Shown here: piece by piece, positions 61,201 to 64,000 of the stretch | How the letters are laid out: the number at the start of each line of letters is the position of its first letter | Position numbering within the stretch: position 1 is the stretch's first letter | Assembly: GCA_905182985.1 (NCBI GenBank) | Contig: CAJJDN010000087.1 | Coordinates: 113,360-177,359 of the forward strand | Source of the DNA: Paramecium sonneborni | Lineage: Eukaryota > Ciliophora > Oligohymenophorea > Peniculida > Parameciidae | Length of the DNA stretch: 64,000 nucleotides | Reading direction: 5' to 3' | Translations under genes and position numbers: made by a program | Notes under the pieces: generated by a model | The model's database searches: none | The model's input: only the letters and a program-made list of their open reading frames with translations | What the model was told of the DNA's origin: nothing

Positions 61201-64000
61201 TTATTAACAAAAGAATGCTGGAAATTCTTCTTCTTAAGTTTATTGTATTTATTATTAAACTTATTATTTTCCTTTTTTCTTCTATTAATCTAATTATTTT
61301 TTCTCATGTTAGATTAAAATTTAAAAATCACCATCAAACAAAAATTTATTGGTTATCTGAATTTAAAAATCAAAAATTTCATATAAAATTGAACTCACAT
61401 TCCATTATTTCTCAGATTTTCTACCAGTTATGCTTGATTTTAATTCAAAAACTAAAGCTGCTGCTTAAACATTTGACTCTTTTTTATTAGTAAATATAAC
61501 CCTTCCTGTAACAGGTTATGAAATACGAGATGTAAATTTAATCCTATATTAATAAGGTACATCTGGTTCTATTTTAATACTTTCATCTCCATCTAATTAA
61601 AAATCTGGATGACCTTCATACTTGACCCAATAACTAATAGGTTTTTGAGTTGGATTTTTAAGTTCAATACTTTTAATAACTTCCTCACCTAAGACACAGG
61701 AAAATTATATCGGATCTTTTTATGGAACATAATAAGGTAAAGCAAAAAAGAATTATACAAGCATCATTATCATTTCTCTACAATTAGGATAATATATATC
61801 TTATGGTACTAAATGAGATTATAATCCAAAGTCTTATAAAGCTGGGAACAACTTTTCTGTATTATGTTTATAATCATCTTCAGTATTGCATACATTCCTT
61901 AAATTAACAAAGAATTTAGACATTGATGGTCCAATGAAGGTGGTTAAAGCATCTGAAATAAAGATGGAATCTTTAAAATCAAGATCAAAATTCTTTATTC
62001 TTTTCTAAGCAGAATGTTGAATCTCATAACAGATTTCATAAAAATAGAGTAGAATTCCTTCAGGTTAAGATATTACATTAGATCCTTCTAAGTAATACTC
62101 AGGAATAGTCAACTTATTTGCAGGTATACCTGGTAATGTTTTAAAGGATTTTGCTGTGATTCTATTTAAATAATAAATCTTAAGTATTTAATAAAATAGT
62201 GTAATCCAAGAATCATATTGTAAATAATTGTATTTAGTGAGATTTAATCTGAGGAAATTTTCTGGGACATTTTCATATTTAGAGGGAGGTTAATTTTTAA
62301 GCCAAGCTAAATAATCCTAATAACCTAACAAATATTCAGATCTGATATGATTTAATAAAGCTCCTTCAATTTTTAGTTGTCTTATCAATTCATCATATTA
62401 TTTATAGAGAACTTCTGCTCTTTAGGATTTCTTCCAATTAGGATCAATATTTTATTTATAGGAAAATGTAGTCTTACCAGTTAGAAAGGTAATTAATTCA
62501 AATATTTATTACCCATTAGAGTTTATCACATCTTCTGGGTATTTAGTTATACTAGTAGTCAGAACATGATAATTAAGCCATCTGACAATATATTCATTAG
62601 CTTATTCTAATAAATCTCTTCTTATAGGAGTATATCCTAAATTAGCAGTTCCTTTTGAAGATGTAGTAGATTTAACAGAAAAATTATGTTTTGGATTTTT
62701 TTCATTGTCTGAATCTACATTCTCATCTTCCACATATTAGATTGGCTTTTTGTCCTCAACTTCCAATTAGTATCTACCCATTCTCCACAGAAAACTCTGA
62801 TTTGTAAAAATACAATTATCTGTAGTACCTGATATATAAATGATATAGACTCTAGCTTCATCAATGAATTCAACTCTTGTTGTAAAACTTAATGGTTTTT
62901 TATTGCTAAATACCACTTCGACAGTTAATTTATTTTTAGCAACACCTAAAGTGGAGCCTTCAGGAAATTTAAGTTCTAAATTAAAATTACTAATTTCTTA
63001 TGCCCAATTATATTTAAGATTTAAATTCTCATACCCATCATTAATTACCCTAAAATAACATCTAGATTATATGTTAAGAGGTACAATAGGTAAGATTACT
63101 TCTTTTTTGTCAAATAGTAATCTTGGATAAGCTCCCGATCCACTCATAGTGATTTCAACATAAGGTAATGTTTAGGGAATCTCTGGATCTTCCAATATGT
63201 ATAATTATACTGTTCCATGAAAGGATCCAGGACCATAAGGATTAAATTTAACTCTAATTTTAATTTATTATCCACTTGGAACAACACCTTCATTAGGTTC
63301 AATTGCAAAGATCTTTTCTGATTTTAGTGATTAACAATCAATTTTCCAATGAACTTCTTTTCTATCTGGATTTGATAATTTAATTTCTTCAATAGTTGGG
63401 AAACACTTATCTGGTGATGTGATAATTTTCTTTTTGAATTCAATTAATTGTGGTTCTACCAAAAATTTAGGTTTAAGTCCTCTACATGTTACTTTTCTCA
63501 TTAATGAAGGTAATGGTCCATATTTAGCTAATGTAATAGGAATCTCAAAAGAATATTATTTAACTTCCTTAGGTGAGAATCTCATATGAAATTAAAGAGT
63601 CTTGCCACCCGCAATAGTGATATTATATTGTTTGAATTACTTCTATTCAATTTCAATAGGTTCAGATTTATCAGAGACATTATCATCATCATCTAAAGGT
63701 TCTTCTTCTTTTGGTTCATCTTCTTCTTAATCAGGATGTATAGAATGCATAAATTATTCTTCTTCATCTTATGGTTTGATTTCTAAACATTCAATTCCAT
63801 CAGGAGCTTTAGGATTATCATTTGATGTTCTTAAATCTAAGATCAATTCTACACTAACAGGAGATGAATTAATAAATGTTAATGGAATTTAATTACTAGT
63901 TCCTAGAGTTGTGACATTTCCAAATTCAAAAATATCTTGTTCAATTTCTATTTTTGGTATTATAGATGTAGCAGAGAATGGAATATTAATTATTTTACCA
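58274..64000 (-). CDS. CFAP47: CFAP47-like ciliary central-apparatus protein (3' part, partial)
   Basis: The gene enters from the right edge and ends at the TGA at 58274-58276; introns at 58813-58837 and 58491-58515 (25 nt each). About 1890 residues are in the window, in one frame for 5.16 kb. Repeated immunoglobulin-like ASH/MSP domains recur (for example KIEIEQDIFEFGNVTTLGTS and PKFLVEPQLIEFKKKI). Near the middle is a calponin-homology-like segment (ITKYPEDVINSNGQQIFEL). C-terminal landmarks: QITNKFLFDGDFQILI, VFTDPQVGEFQHDLQGTVEL, EYDLIGIGEEPVAEEHIIL, SGGRWKYKIILEAT, and a last EMYWSYIIKGILPRYVPP. This order follows CFAP47, a protein of the axoneme central pair. A hydin-like paralogue is less likely. 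Confidence 0.85.

Noticed and set aside
59294..61490. Several plus-strand ORFs of 60-90 aa
   Set aside because: All lie opposite the continuous 5.16-kb CFAP47 exon.

Overview
The window is macronuclear DNA of a ciliate of the Paramecium type. Real genes read through TAA and TAG (as Gln) and end only at TGA. They are split by very short introns, mostly 19-29 nt with GTA...TAG ends, and are packed tightly on both strands in very AT-rich DNA. Ordinary ORF callers therefore fragment nearly every gene here. All exon structures below were rebuilt by hand under the TGA-only-stop code.

Layout. 1-11.5 kb: partial hypothetical gene, uL5/RPL11, a pseudokinase, a large PAS-domain multi-pass membrane protein, an MFS-like transporter, a small secreted Cys-rich protein and an SCP/NLI-type phosphatase. 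11.5-17.1 kb: a cyclic-nucleotide-type K+ channel with an added zinc knuckle, an acidic hypothetical protein and a decayed membrane-protein gene. 17.1-22.7 kb: a secretory-granule-like acidic-repeat protein with a C-terminal beta/gamma-crystallin-like domain, preceded by an assembly duplication at a single N, then eS24. 22.7-30.5 kb: a gene-poor stretch with a divergent beta-tubulin, a large degenerate MORN-like repeat pseudogene and an EF-Tu fragment. 31-45 kb: hybrid histidine kinase, hypothetical protein, ethanolamine-phosphate cytidylyltransferase, uL6/RPL9, a p24 cargo receptor, two hypothetical proteins (one a 1339-aa type I membrane protein) and a MORN protein. 45.8-51.1 kb: an AGC (YANK/STK32-like) kinase, a protein with two cyclic-nucleotide-binding domains, and a highly divergent tubulin. 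51.3-54.2 kb: a secreted Gly-Asp repeat protein present twice around a second single N. 54.2-64 kb: a membrane-protein gene with an in-frame TGA, an Aurora-like kinase, two tandem RING proteins, a UQCRH-like subunit, and the 3' part of a CFAP47-like ciliary gene running off the right end.

The content fits a ciliated cell with cyclic-nucleotide signalling and regulated secretion: tubulins and an axonemal central-apparatus protein, channel/kinase/cNMP-binding genes, and secretory repeat proteins. No gene cluster forms an obvious operon-like system. The most notable items are the two single-N duplications, the intron-bearing repeat pseudogene, the divergent tubulin, the zinc-knuckle K+ channel and several genes with in-frame TGA codons.
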